From NCBI GenBank assembly GCA_013397795.1, contig VZTJ01004779.1:1069386-1133385 (forward strand): a DNA stretch of 64,000 bases, read 5' to 3'. Of this stretch, positions 34,216 to 48,111 are shown one piece after another. The notes beneath the pieces were generated by a model. The model saw nothing but the letters and a program-made list of their open reading frames with translations. It searched no databases and was not told the DNA's origin. The stretch is from Orthonyx spaldingii. Lineage: Eukaryota; Chordata; Aves; Passeriformes; Orthonychidae. The position numbers and the translations under genes were made by a program. Positions within the stretch are counted from its first letter, which is position 1; each line of letters starts with the position of its first letter.

Positions 34216-37200
34216 TCTGTTGTAACAGTAAATATCTTTCAAAGGCATGATGAGTTTTTAGGTGGTTTCATTTTCCATCCATAAAAATATTCATTTTTAC
34301 TACTGAAGAAAAGAGTAAGATCACCTACAGAGTAGAGGACATTATCTCATACGCATTCATATCACAGACTGCTTTGTCCTTTAGATCTTGATTTAAGTAA
34401 AAAATAATTACCAGAGGAAATGGATGGGGAAAAAAAAGGAAAAGAAATTTCATGCATGCTACTTATTAAAACAATAAATTCTTACACACGTCTGAACTAT
34501 ATCTTCAGCTTGAATGACACATTTAAAGAAAGTTAAGCAAACTCCATCCCTCGAAATCAAACAGCAACGAATATTTTTACTAGTAAATCATAGTTCAGGT
34601 CTTAAAGAAACTTGTAGTTATGAAGTTTTTGGAACAAACTTAAAATTTTCCTTCCTCAAGCATACAATGATTTGTGAAAGATTATTTTATGTATCATTAC
34701 AATCTCACTGCCACTTATAACCCATTTCCAATGTACTTAGAGCATCAAAATAAGTTAGCAGTTCAAAGTTTTAACCAAAGCAGAATAATCAGACTAAAAC
34801 TCCAAATGGTCATCATACTGTTAGTTACTGTAATTTATCATCTTATAAAATTATGCCAAGTTTGAATTGTATGAGCTCCATGCAATCCAACACTCTAAGA
34901 TACTGCACTAATGCATTAGAGACAATAATGATATGCTTGCAAAATAATTTTAAGCATGGCATGGGTAAATAAGAAGACTAAAGAATCTTGACATGATATA
35001 GAAGGCAAAAACTTTCTAAAGTACTTCCTGAAATAAACAGGAGAAACATCATTTGAATGCAGATGAATAACTCATTATTAATAATAACAACAGCAATGAT
35101 GACAATGATGACTTCACCTTTGGGAATTACTGATCCTGCAAAGATAGAATCAGAATTTGAAAGGAAAGCACAGTGCATACATTTATGAAGTAGAGAAAAA
35201 TGGAAATATATATGACTTTTTCTTTGCCACCTCCATCTCGATACTTTTAATTTTACCCGTGACGGAAGTGTGGGGGTTTTTTTGAGTTACTTTCTAAAAA
35301 TCTAGTGATTTTCCAGTTTCCCTCTGAAGAACAGCCCCATCAAAACGAGAACATGTATCTTAATCAAGGCCATGACTGGATAAGGGTTCAATGCAGCAAG
35401 ACTGAAAAGCAGAAGTGTCTTAATGGAATTTAGTTCAGCCACAGAGCTAGAGGAGTCATGGAATGACTCAGCTGCCACCCGTGAGCAAGTTGGAACCAGG
35501 GAGTGTTCACTTACCTGACACCAACTATCAGCTCTCCCTGGGCTCAGGGGGAATGGGAGGCTGCTCCCTAGAAATCTCTCTGACATAGCAGCCGTTCTCT
35601 TTAAGACAAGTAAATATAAAGTACAAACCCTCATTTTTCACCAGGGCATTACAAAATCTAAGAATTTCCTTGGGAAATCAGATTTCGAATTATTGCCAGC
35701 ATTGTCCATTTCACTCCCTTATGCAGATTACTGAACAGTTTTAAGCGCTGTCTGACCTTTCCTTTTTCTATATACTAATATCCTAGAATCGGCTCCAAAT
35801 GTGTCTGGGGAGAAGAGAGAGCTGGAATGCTAGATACATCACATTCAAAATAACCTATGGATATACAGACATTCTACAAAGTGAGAAAAATGGGGTCGTA
35901 TTTCTTAATATTTTATGAGGTTGTATCTCTTTCATAAACAGCACTACAAAATAATCAAAAAACCCAACCAAATAGGTTTCAGAATTTAAATTAGGTTTTA
36001 TAACAGGAAATGCTAATCTAATCATGGAGAAAAACAGGTAAAAAAAATGGAGTTAGTCTTAAGTATTATTTTATTGACAAATCTACTGTGCAGCACAGAG
36101 AAACTGCTAAGCACTCTCGAATGTTTTAAAAAAAACCCAAAACAAAACTATCACTCTCAAAAAAACACAATCAAAACCTGACCAAACAACAAATATTTGA
36201 CGGAGACAATCCCCAAAACAAGACAAAACTCTTTATGAGGGAAAAATTCCGTTGAAAAATGGAACAGCTAAATATCCTTATCCATCAGAAAAGATAATGA
36301 AGCAATAGAACATTAACAAAAAAACCAAAAAAAGCCCTCACAAAATAATCAAACCTCTTATGATGGTCAAAAATAAATATATTTTTAACATAAAAAAGAA
36401 ACCCTAATGATGAATCAAAAAAGAAAAACCTTTTTAAACACATGTAGGTTTTATGTACAAGAAAGAAAAAAAAAAAGATAAATACTATAACTGATTTGCA
36501 AAACATCATTCAGTCCACAGGAACTTTTCCATCTGTACGAAATAATTAATTGGAAATAATTTATCTAAATAAAAGATAAAATACTCTAATAAAATTTCAA
36601 CATTTTCCATTAAATTAAGGCCAGAATAAAGACATGAGATATGGCCCATCTGTACAACACAAGAAAAGCAGTCATTGAAGAAAGCAGAAGAAACTCAGTC
36701 TCAAAGAGCCAAATTTTCTATGCTTTGGATTCAGGTTGAGAGGAGTTTTTTCCTACATTTTTTGATTCATAAGACTATCCTGAAACAGCAATAGGCAGAA
36801 CTACCCCATGCACGTTTGTTCATATCTACAGCAGTTATGACAGGAAATTAGAACTTTGGATAAAACTGTGTATAAAATTTCTGAACACAAAATATGATTG
36901 ACATAAAATTCTCACCTAAAATACCACCACAGGTATGTACTGTATGGGATAAAACAATCTCATCTTGACAGCTGAACCGTCTGAGATGAAGCACCCATGA
37001 TGCAGAGCAGTCACATAAAATAGTAACACCTGTCCAGGGCTCCATGAAATATTGATTTAGAGACTTCTGTTCTCCAGCACTTTAGGAGATTCTCCTCAGC
37101 CTGTTCAATGCTCCAACCTCAGGACAGCTGTTTCTGCAGCTGGCCAGGGCACTGGAGGAGCTTACTGCAGCTCAGGAGGGGGAAGGAATACCCAGAAAGG

Positions 37201-37643
37201 ACTTTACCAATGCCCGTGGCATTACAGGTCAGGCAGTGACCATTGTATATCTTACTGGACTAATCAACTGGTTAAGTCACGACCACTGTCTACAGTGAAA
37301 TTTGATGTGGCAAATCCTAGCATTATGGAAGTTTAGATAGAGAAGAAATCTTAAAAAATCTAGAATTTACACTATTTTGCTGCTGGGAGAATGGCAACTC
37401 ATTTCAGCATATAAAACATAGTCACATTAGTGGTTTTTAGACCTTACCCACTGTAGGTTTTGACTTTAGAGTCATGAATAAACTTTAAACTCCTTAATGT
37501 CACATTTCTACAATTCATCCTTTCATCACTTGCTACAGGACACTTGCATTTTATTTCTTCTGTTCTCCTATGTATCATCACCTCTTCAGTTTGCATATAT
37601 GAATACATGTAAAATAACTACAGCAGTGCACTAATGCAGTGTT

Positions 37644-37671
37644 AAAAAAAAAAAAAATATATATATATATA
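37644..37671 (+). repeat. A-run followed by (AT)n
   Basis: Fourteen A followed by about seven AT units; simple sequence in intron 21. Confidence 0.9.
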
Positions 37672-38525
37672 CAAAACTCTCCATGAAAGAATTTAGGAGG
37701 AATACTAGAAAAATCCACTAGAAGGAGCTAGCACTATGTCAAATTTCAAATCAGTACAATAATTTAGAGCTATCATTGGTTTAAGGGACAAATAATATCT
37801 TTGTTGTTGAGAAAAGTTAAATTCGTATTTGTTTGTCTAATACTTTATTAATTTCATAATCTAATACAGAAAGTGTACAGTAATCACTGAAATGCTACAT
37901 ATTATTAATTAGGAATAGTTCTTTCTATTTTGGTATAGCATTTTGCCTCTTTTGAAAAATACATTTTACTAAAAATATTGCAAATAATGTTATAACTGGC
38001 AGTCGTGTGTTCTGTGTTGCAATTAGGAAAGAGTAGGCCACATGATGAAAAATTAGATATGCTAAGGTAGCTACTCTCTTAGATGAGATTTATGGAGTTA
38101 AATTTCTATTTTGTGAAAATCTAGAGCAGATTCACTCCTGTAATTAAGCTCTCTTTCCTCTCTACTGACTGACAGAGATGGACTGCCCCATCTTATAACC
38201 CAACTAAACAAAGACAGTTTTATGGTGCCAAAAAATATCACTGAATCTGTCCATAAACATACTAACAAGAAGAGGTTTAATGGTAGAATTACATTGAGTG
38301 GAAGCTTTGCTTCTAAATAGTGTACCTTCCCTTGATTTCTTATTAATAGAAAATATGGAATGCACTGCTAATTTTTGAAAGACTAATTCAATTGCCAAAA
38401 AGAGTACCTAAATTGCACTACTGGTTTAGTATCATGAAAGCAAATATGAAACTGGGAAAGCAAAATATAAACATGTATCCTTTGTTTGCGAGTCAGGCAA
38501 ATTTCTTCTTGTCAAGAACACTTAC

Positions 38526-38706
38526 TGGTCTGTAGCTGCTTTTCTCTGGCATGCATGTCAGCAAATATTTGTTTGAAATGGCTGGTGAAAGCAGCAAGGT
38601 CAGCATCCAGAAACACTGGTCCTTGTTCTTTCTCTTTGAGTGCTTGACTTTGAGCCTTTAGCCGTTCAATTTGAGGCTGCAGGGTTGACATTCGAATGAT
38701 TTCATC
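38526..38706 (-). CDS. DMD: Dystrophin exon 21 (181 nt)
   Basis: Starts DEIIRMSTLQPQIERLKAQS after acceptor ATGCAG and ends with LQT plus one base (A), before consensus donor GTAAGT. It contains GPVFLDADLAAFTSHFKQ and MHAREKQLQ. It maps to human residues about 875-935, the second half of spectrin repeat 5. The length equals human exon 21. A 23-bp T run (sense) sits 14 nt upstream of the acceptor and serves as its pyrimidine tract. Phase is 0 at the start and 1 at the end. Confidence 0.98.
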
Positions 38707-40445
38707 CTGCATGTATGAACAAAAAAAAAAAAAAAAAAAAAAATCAAGAAACAGCTACCCAAGAAATGAAATCACCACTGTTTTAGTGCACATTACACAA
38801 CTGTTTTACTTTGAAATACATCCGTTACAATGCAAACCAATTCAACATTTTAAACCTTTCCTCACAAATCAATACCTCTGCTCCCAATAAAATTGTTGAT
38901 TGATACCACTGCATAAAGTCACCTTAAAGTCACTTTCACAGGACATTATCCTCAAAGAAAATAAGACAGATTGTACATTAAAATTTCAAGCCTAAGGAAC
39001 ATCCTTTTCATGTGAAGCTGCTAAGAGAAAAATACCACATGTACCATAATCCTGACCCGTCTCTGTTAGATCATGTACAGGCTAAATAAAATGAAGTAGA
39101 AAAGGAGAGATGAAGATGCCCAGTGATTTCTAGCAGCCTCACAGTAACACATTAGAGGCTGAGGTTAAGATTGGGATAGCACAGATTAGTTGGAAGGAAC
39201 CTTCAAGGAACATCTGTTCCAATGGCCTGACTACTTCAGGGCTGACAAGTTAAAGCATGGATAAGGATGATAAGGATAAGGTTGATAGGGGTCTTAAAGA
39301 CTGACAGGCTGGGGACATTGACCACCTCTCTGGGAAGCTATTTTGTTACACTCTCTGAATACCCTCCCATTCCAGTCTAAACCTCCCCTGGCACAGCTTT
39401 GAGCAATTTCCATGCATCCTGTCCCTGGATACCAGGGAGAAGAGATCAGCACCTTCCTCTTCACTCCCCCTCTCAGGAAGTTGTAGAGAGCATTAAGGTT
39501 ATGTTGTTATACCTTGTATAGACTGCGACATGTGCAACTACTGAATAAAAGAAAATGAGCAAAGTTAGCCAAATGTACAGTTCACAGCAGACATATTCAA
39601 AGAAAAGGTTTCTGCATGAGAACAGAGACCTCTGTAGGTGCAATGCCAACTTAGAAACTGAAAGTAGTAGCATAGATCTCAATTTGGGTTTCAAATACTT
39701 TCTGTTTGAGGGCATCTGGAGTCAGAGATTTCCCGAAGTCAAAATTCTACAAGTATGTCATGCAATTTATAATGCAATATTACACCTCAGTGTATTCCTG
39801 TCAATCAATATTGGCTTGTAAGCTCCCCACCCACAGAGTTGTCTATAGCAAGAGAGAGAAACAAACTTCTATGATGGTGCAGCACACAAATAAAAACAAT
39901 TAAGGAGAATTATAAATGAAGTGGTGTGACAGTTTTTGTGCAACTATTGCGATTCTCTCATATTGTGATAGAAGAATATTCCTCCATCTAACTACACAAC
40001 CCACACTGTATCAGAACACAGCGTATGTAAGATGTAAAGTGGTCTGCAATGGAAGATTTTTGGACTTGAAAACAACGTTCTGATACGGATCCTTAACAGA
40101 GATGATGGGCAATATTTCATTAATGAGGAACTAAAGACACAGATTGTTTTCATGGAAATTAAATATGTAAAAGGCTTTAGGGCCATAGTTCCCTGTAAGT
40201 GTCTAAGCGTCTTAAAACTAAATCTTTTGGGCAGAGTTTTAAAGACGCCTGTCCTGGGTTCTATTGCATCTTTAGTTCTTTACCAGTCTTTCCTTTCCCT
40301 GAATAAATATTTTCGATAATTAATTAGTGAATCCAATGAGTCCATTTACCATTTTTATACTGCAATATTGTAGGTCATAATCTGTCCCACATTGTAACAC
40401 CTATGAAGTACAGTATCATTAAAAACTTGAAGAAGAATCTCTAAC
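38707..40445 (-). other. DMD: Intron 20 (1,739 bp)
   Basis: Between exons 20 and 21. It carries the T run (plus-strand A, 38721-38743) at the exon 21 acceptor and a CR1 fragment at 39181-39500. Confidence 0.95.
39181..39500 (-). mobile_element. CR1 LINE fragment
   Basis: The plus strand reads TTAGTTGGAAGGAACCTTCA, then a GACATTGACCACCTCTCTGGG block, a CCATTCCAGTCTAAACCTCC block and CTCTCAGGAAGTTGTAGAG. This is the reverse complement of the CR1 3' region in correct order. It is diverged, with a small GATAAGGATAAGG expansion near 39260. Same orientation as DMD. Confidence 0.88.
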
Positions 40446-40687
40446 CTTGCATCTTTCTAACTGAGTTTTTACTGTAGCAGGATCTGTTGCTGGTGTGGGT
40501 TGTGCTTTCAGCCAGTTCTCTGCAGTAATTGCTGTCTGCTCCAGTTGCTGCAGCTGGGAGTAGAAGTCAATGATGTTATTTTGGTACTCCAGCCATGCCA
40601 GTCTTTCACTCAGCAACTGACAGAACTCAATCCAGCGGCTCTTCAGCTGCTCGGAGGCTTGTCTAATGTTGTCAGGATTCAGACCCT
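40446..40687 (-). CDS. DMD: Dystrophin exon 20 (242 nt)
   Basis: Begins at codon position 2 (G from exon 19 plus AG makes E), then GLNPDNIRQASEQLKSRW. It passes QNNIIDFYSQLQQLEQ and ENWLKAQPTPATDPATVK and ends LERCK before donor GTTAGA. It covers human residues about 794-874, the end of spectrin repeat 4 into repeat 5. The length is identical to human exon 20. The PATDPATV loop is variable between species while the flanking helices are kept. Donor +3/+4 are T/A, moderate. Confidence 0.98.
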
Positions 40688-43600
40688 CTAGAAAAACAAT
40701 GGAAGAAGATGCTTAAAGATAAACAAGTTACAAGGAAAAGAAAAAAAAAAAAAAAAAGTAGGATAGTTTAACAATTCAATTTCTCTGAGAGCTCATAAAT
40801 CCAGTTAATGATTTATCACCAAATAATAGTTCTGAATCTACAGATATTACACATTAGTGGGGAAAACATATCAAAAATATTTAAAGTTGCTGCCTGGGTA
40901 CTTTTGTTGCTGTGGCAATGAATTATAAACCACATTAAAGTACAAGAATGGGAATAAAGCAGAAAGTAGAGATAACAATACATAAAGCTAATTAAAATTG
41001 CTGTAAGAAATAAGAAAGTGCTTGACAGCTGGATTTTGAAAACTATGCCTGGACTGTAATTAGATTTTAATGTACAAGAGTGTTGCTGGCTTTTCTTCTA
41101 TAAAAAGACTGATTACAATTAATGGGAACTATATTCCATAATTATTTAGAAGTTTCTGATAATCTAACCCTCAAATTTTGCATTATTTTAGAAATACCAT
41201 AAACAATGAGGGATAAATAAAGTATCAGATCAAACCTCCGTCTAGGCCAATCTAACAATGACCATGAAGACAGCAAGAAAAGAGCCAAGAAACCATAGGT
41301 GATACCTCTCTATGGTTATTTTTAAAGTGTTTGGTTTCTCTGGTGTAGTTTGCCTATTTCTGTCTATTGTTCAATAATCATGCTTATATTAAAGTTCATA
41401 AAGTTAAACTGACTTTAGTTATTTTAGACAAGGAAATTACTGAGAACAATTAAAAAGTAAAAGGATTTTTCTTCATTTTCTGTGAAGAAAGTAAAGCAAT
41501 ACATATGAAAGATAAGAAAATTTGTCCTACAATAACATAATTTGTAATCATTCTGTAACTTGAACTCCGGTGGACTTCAAAATAACATTAACATAATAAT
41601 CTCATTTATTTCTCAACAGAAGTTTAAATATAGTCCTTAACATTTTTTTTCAATTGTACTGACATGCAATGATACAAATAGCAATAGGATCAATACTGAT
41701 TTGAGCAATTGAGCAATTTGAACTCATTGAGCAATGCCATATGCTTAAGAACAGTTTTAATAATATCATCACACAGTCATACAACATCCAACCAGTTAAA
41801 CAGAAGCTATGTTTTTATCAAAATAATAAAAATTAGAGTATTTTTCTTTAAAGCAAGTTCAAAATCAAATGAGAAAAAAGCCTTCTATGCTCCACTTCTG
41901 TAATCTCTGATACACTATCAAATATAGGTTTTCTGGTTTGCAATCTGTACTCCAAATATGCAGGAAAATTTCTTTATCAGGATTAAAAAATAGTAAAGCT
42001 CATGGCAATTTCGGAAGGTAGAACATAGGAAATAGAGTCATAATTACAGATAAATGCCTTAAATAAAAAGCACTATTTTTTTAATAATAAAATATTCTAA
42101 AGAATTGCTATGATGCATACTATACGGCAAACCACACTAAATGGTAATCTGGGATCATGTCTGTTGTGGAGCACCATAGTGCTCTGGCAAATCCTGTTCT
42201 GGATCCAGCTCAGGGCTATTTCATTCAGAGTTGCTTGGAAACAGCCCACTTGGAAACAGACTGTGCAGTACCTGATAGCAGTTCTCTGGATATGCTTTTT
42301 CTCTGGGATGGTGCCTTAGCCAAGCAAATTGTACAGCATTTCAAAAAGCAAAACCATAGGAAAAATAGCCCAGTACTGCTGGGAGATAATGGCAAGTGTG
42401 GTGGTTGGAGCAGCTCCATATCCACATTATACTCAAAAAACTGAAGAGCACAGTTTAAGGTCTGAGCACAGAAGAAATGAACCTTGAAGCATGAAGAGGG
42501 AGAAAGCATTTTGACACATCTTAATAAAATCTAAAAGTGATCTTGTCTTCTGTGAGTGTGTGTGTGCATCTGGAGATGTGGCAGCATAGCTACATTTTCT
42601 AAAAGTGTAATGTCTAATGAACGTGTAAAGGATCCATAAGCCTGAATGGCACAGCACACCTGAATAAAGACAATCACAGACAACCAGACACACAGATACT
42701 GAATCTTAACAACAGTGAGAACAAACATATGTATAGATAATAAGATTTTAACTATGCTGTATTTCAACAATTGTTTCTGTTGTGAGTTGGTTATAAAAAT
42801 GTGGTATATTGATAACAGAGAGCAGATTATTTTTGCCACTGTGTTCATTATTATCTCTGAACCTGGAAGATATTGCCTGTGAGTTTGGCAGACTAGATAT
42901 AAAAAGACCACTTTATTTATTCCTCCTTTCCTCTCTTTTCAGCTACCACAGTCTCCAAAGTACCCTTAGGCAAGATGATGATTACCAGAGAAATGCAGTC
43001 ATGGATTCTCCACACATAATAATACTATTCGCTGCAATATTTACTTCAAGGATTCAGAGAGGACTGTATTTCAGATGAAAATCTAGATTCACCAGATTCT
43101 CTTTTCTTGTTTTGCTGATAGGTCCCTCTTAACATGACATTTAAGTGTGTGAAAATAGCTACTATTATTCAATTTTTCTTTCATTCTTTTATTTAACATC
43201 TAACCTTTTGAGTCTAAATGTGGTTCCATAAATGCACAGATAAAGAAATGCTTTTACTTTTCATGTTATTGAAGTGGACTGTACAAAACTGGTTTATGCA
43301 GAGTCATGTTTGGTAAAATACTGCAGAAATGCACTTCCATTAGGCAGCATAATATCCTACTGAAAGGAAGATAAAATCTCCATAGCATGTCTTTTTAAAA
43401 CTCTTATTTGTCAGTCCATGCAGGTAACTCAAAATTGTCCATCAGATGCCAGCATGTCATTTCCAGAAGGATGCAATAAAATGGCTGTTACTTGCACTTG
43501 AGATCATTTGGGCAAGTTTGACCCATTGGTGAAAATTGAGAATTTCACAGAATCGTGGAATCGCGAGGATTGAGAGGGACTTCTGGAGATCACCCAGTCC

Positions 43601-46600
43601 AGCCCTCGTGCCAAGGCAGGATCACCCAGAGCAGGTGACACAGGAACGTGTCCAGGTGGGGTTTCAATGTCTCCAGAGAGGGAGACTCCGTGACCTGCCT
43701 GGGCAGCACTGGGTTCCAGTGCTCTGCCACCCTCAACATAAAGAAATTCTTCCTAATGTTAAGGTGGTACTTTCTGTGTTTTACTTTATTACTTCTTAAT
43801 AAACTCTATTATTCCTTGTCCTGTTTGAAACTTTCTTCTGTGATAACTACTGATTTCTTCATTAACTTAAGCAACTTTAGCACGACATACCAAAAGTTTA
43901 CAAGCAGGCAAAGAAACAATATAAAAACCCATTTTCTGGTAAAACATTATTTTATGAATAGTGGTTTCTTTATAATCTTCTCACGTTTCACATTCTAAAA
44001 GCTTCTGGTATAATCACTGTATAAATATACTGTACCCAGAGGAAACAGATCATTATCTGAAGTACATCCATTAATTTTATTACCTTGTATACTGCACATA
44101 ACAAATTGTGCCTGAATATTTTTAATTGTGCAGCACCTTACATACAAGTGCTTTGGAATTGCCACTTAACATGAAGTATATCTTGTTAAGTGCATCTGTC
44201 ATTTGCTATGGTTCTGTGATAGAATAATGTAATATTATCTGGGTTTTTTTGTAGCTTTTGACTCTTATGTAACTTACAAGATAATGTATTTCTTCCACAG
44301 AATGGTGGCACTTCAAAATTACATATATTATCACAAAAAAATTGATTTGTATTCACTTTAATGCTTCCTATCAAAATTCTCTACTTATTTTGATGCCCTG
44401 TTTATTTTATTCTAAACTACTATAATAGCCAAGTGTCCACTCAAGCTGCTCAACTGCTTCACTTATGCATCAACAGATTTGTTATTCTATTTTATAATAT
44501 AATTTAGTAAAGAAAAATAAAACACTTTTTTTTCCCCCTAGAAACTCTGGTAAACAGAATATGTAAGTTTTAACTGATAACAATCATCAGACTTTTTTGA
44601 AAGCATGTGCAAGGAGAGGCAGATCACAGTCCATGTGAGTGGTTGGGTAAAGAAGCATCCACCAAAAGCATCAATGATTTCCCCTGTGATGGGAAAAGCC
44701 CTTCAAATGGCAATGTCCAGACACCCTGCATACAAACATAAGAACAGCTGTGCTATGTGAGAGGACAGTTCTTTCCAGGGCAAAATACTTTTGCTGATGG
44801 TGGCTGACAGTGTTTACATACAGCTAGAAGATTGTCCTGTGTAAATATGTTTACTCAGAATATTTCCCTCTGCTAAAGAACAAATAAATTAAATCCTAAA
44901 TAAACCAATCCAATTCTCTCTAGAATCCTGTTTGTTTGTTTTTTGGTTTTGTTTTTTTTTTTGTTTTTTACTTATTCCCTCTCCTACCTATCACAGAAAA
45001 AACAAAAGCAAAAAAATAAATATAAATGATACAACAAGGGAGTTCACCACTATTGTGAACTTGCTCTTATAATTCACCAGAGGTCTCATCTTTTTATGCA
45101 CTTCATCTGTTACATTTAGAATCTTGTTTATGAGTAAAGAGAAAGAATATTTTATATATTAAGTAAAGCTAGGAATCCAGTACCAGCATAATTGGAATCT
45201 TAAAGAGTGTAATCATTATTACTCCAGATCTAATTGGCACACAACAAGTAAAAATTAACAATACAATTAAAATTGCCATCACTTGACTTCTGAACTGATC
45301 TATGCCTTAAATCTGTTTGCCTTGTGTGGTCTTTGAATTACAGATTATACTGCAAATGCATGACAATCATCAATTCAATCACTGACTTGTTTTCACTAAA
45401 GAATAACAATGCAAGCATCATTAATTTTGATCTGTAAATTGTGGCAGTTAGAAAGTTTTTCTTTAAAATAACATAGTACATCTTCCCTCCACTAGATGTT
45501 AAACTGCAGACCTCCCACAAATCCATACAGGCACATGAATTAATTCCAGTTCCTTCCCATTTTATGGGAAAACCTTCCAGCATTGGAACAGGAAGGTATG
45601 AAGGAATAGCTAGGCTGCTCCACTGAACACTATTTTTGAGATTCAGCAAATCTTTCTTCTTGTTCTTAGTGAATACAACAACCAAAAAAAAAACAAAACA
45701 AAACAAATTTATACAAGACACAAACACTACAGAAACGTAGTTAAATAACTGTGGAAAACAAAGCTGCATAACTTTAACGCAGTTTGAGATGAAGTTTTAA
45801 AGTTAATATTTTTACTTAACTTTTAGTTCAATTACAGTTGAACTAAATTGCAACCATTAATTGCAAATAGATCATAATGATTGGAAGAAAAGACAAATAG
45901 CAAGTATGCTGTACTCAAAACTAAAATGGCTTTACAATGGCAGTTAACTTCCTCTACCCTCAAGGAATAATTTTGAGCACCTTGCAAGATATTCCATTTG
46001 CCAATTCTTTGTTAAAATGATCTCACAGTTCTCACCAACTAATGTCAATTATTTAACTCTACTCTCTGCTGCTGGTAATTACTGCATTAATTAACCATTC
46101 CTAACACTATTCTTCAAGTTGCCTTTGCATTCGTTGAAAATTGAAAGCAGTTGAAAGTCCCATAAATACTCAAGGCTTCAAGTCCAGAGGAATTGTTTCT
46201 CTTTTCAAAGGGATTGTCTCCTCCCTAAAACCATGACAATAAGAGATCTTCATTTTTCACAGCCAATTAACCTGTCATCCATGCTAGAATGTTTTTGCTA
46301 CCAAGACTGCCACAATAAAATGCATGACATAGACCTCAGAGCAGTTGACAAAGTTGAAGAAGTTGATAAAGTCATGCTGGCTTAGTTAGTCTACTCTGTG
46401 CCTGCCACACAGTTGGAAGATGTGCTTCCTAAAAAAAGAGGTGTGATTTGAGAAATACTGGAAATATTTATATGCATGTCTAGACACAGTGGAGATCACA
46501 ACACCTGTAAATCATGAATAAGAATAGACCCATGGACTGAGGGAGAGAAAAAGAGAGTCTTGAGTTAAACCCCATGAGAATAATTAAGACAGAAGGTTAG

Positions 46601-48023
46601 TCTACTTGATATGTGACATGGTAGGAACTACAGTGCAGGGAAAGCATTACTTAAGATGGTGGTGAGTTCTGTAACTAACACCAACATTAGTCATCATAAA
46701 GTACTACATAATCCAAAGAAACCAAACTGGAATTCTCGAGGTGCAGGTCTGCATTTAGCCAATGTAAGAGTGGGGCATGGCTCAATAAGCCCTAGACAGA
46801 TTCTGTCCAAATTAGGAACCTCAATGTGTCAGCATGTAAATTTTAGATGCTGCCCTAAAAGTCATGTACAACCAGTTCTCCCAGGCAGAAGACAAAAACC
46901 AACCAACTAAACAAAAAAAAGTCAGAACTTTTTATATAATCAACCATGTAAGAGTGCCCAAATTGTTTCAAATAGGGTGAGAATGTTACTAGATTGCCTT
47001 CTGTCTATTCAGGGAGTCTGGGAAGGAACTCCTTGTAGCAGTTGTTACAGTAATGATAGTCAAATATGTCCCACACATTAAATATGGTCTATTTTAAAAT
47101 ATTACACCTTCATTCTTAACAAAAATAATCTTAGGATTCCATCAAATTTCTTTAGCTTGACCAATTAGGACCTCAGACTTAAAGGATTTCATTTTTAGCA
47201 ATTTAATTATTGGTTCTTCATGGTAACGATTTAGAAGAAAATATACGTTCCAAATATCAGTGCATTCAGCATCCATATTTCTGATAATCATATCTGTATG
47301 ACAGGTGTTGGCCTACGTTTAATATTTTATTGCAAGGAAAGACATTCTTTACTATTAAGGTCAATGGCATGACTTAAAATTTTACTTTCATTTACTTTTT
47401 TGGGGGTCTTGTTTTTCCTTATCTGAAAGTTCAAAAGAATGGCATAATGTAAAAATTATTTTTGGAAAATAAAAAGACTTGCAGCTATTTTCTTTGTTTA
47501 AGAGTTGCATAAGTTTTGACAATTATTTTCTTCAAAAAAGCAAATGCCAAAAATCTCTTCCAAATCCCAATAAAATCTTATATTTTCTGTGATACCAAAC
47601 ATTACAGCATTATGTGTATTATAAAACATACATTGTATATTAAAAGTCAGGAAGTATTTTTTCCCAACTGGTTAAAGCAATGTCTTTGGAGCTCTCTCAG
47701 ATGTGTTAATGTACTTTGAAGCTTAGAGTACTCAGAAAATAAGATTACAACTAAAGTCCCTGCACAGAACAGATTGTTAATATACAATTCATTACTGTGA
47801 GTTTCACACATACTTTTTTGCATGGTACTAAAGTGGTAATACTTTTTTTCTCTTTTCTAATTAACAGATTTAACATTCAGAAATAATAAAAGAAATATAA
47901 GGCAATACCGCTTTACCGTTCCATTTAGACGGTATGTGCTAATATAATTCCTGTGATAAATATGAACCTGTTGGTTTATCAAATCCCTAAGAAGATTATC
48001 TAAAGCAACTCCCATGTAATTAC
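40688..48023 (-). other. DMD: Intron 19 (7,336 bp)
   Basis: Contains a 17-bp homopolymer at 40741-40757 near the exon 20 acceptor, a CR1 (43544-43830) and a T/G-rich run at about 44930-44970. A 143-codon minus-strand ORF (45338-45769) spans sequence without protein-like features and is not called a gene. Confidence 0.95.
43544..43830 (-). mobile_element. CR1 LINE 3' end
   Basis: The plus strand begins TTCACAGAATCGTGGAATCG, then GGGACTTCTGGAGATCACCC, a CACCCAGAGCAGGTGACACAG block, CTGGGCAGCACTGGGTTCCAG and AAGAAATTCTTCCTAATGTT. This is the reverse complement of a CR1 3' end of the subfamily common in passerines. Same orientation as DMD. The distal edge near 43830 is approximate. Confidence 0.92.
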
Positions 48024-48111
48024 CATTCACCATCTGTTCCACCAGGGCCTCAGCTGATCTGCTGGCGTCTTGCAGTTTTCTGTACTTCTCAGGCTTTTCT
48101 CGCTGGATGGC
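48024..48111 (-). CDS. DMD: Dystrophin exon 19 (88 nt)
   Basis: Starts AIQREKPEKYR after acceptor CATGCTGCAG and includes KLQDASRSAEALVEQMVN. It ends with one base (G) before donor GTAATT. It maps to human residues about 765-794 in spectrin repeat 4. Its 88 nt equal human exon 19. The acceptor has a poor pyrimidine tract (CACCTTTGCTGTCATG). Human exon 19 is known to depend on a purine-rich splicing enhancer, and this exon is likewise purine-rich (AGCGAGAAAAG, GAGAAGTACAG), which fits enhancer-dependent recognition (inference). Its loss would shift the frame. Confidence 0.97.

Larger units (their letters stand above)
30827..38525 (-). other. DMD: Intron 21 (7,699 bp)
   Basis: The longest complete intron here. 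It holds an (AAGG)n microsatellite (30861-30883), a poly-T tract with a 59-N gap (32717-32808), another T run (33519-33540), a CR1 3' end (34056-34215), a candidate cryptic exon (35515-35598), an A-rich stretch (about 36122-36480) and an A/(AT)n tract (37644-37671). Confidence 0.95.

Noticed and set aside
45338..45769. 143-codon minus-strand ORF in intron 19
   Set aside because: Hydrophobic, low-complexity start over a poly-A/T stretch and no recognisable motif; treated as a chance ORF.
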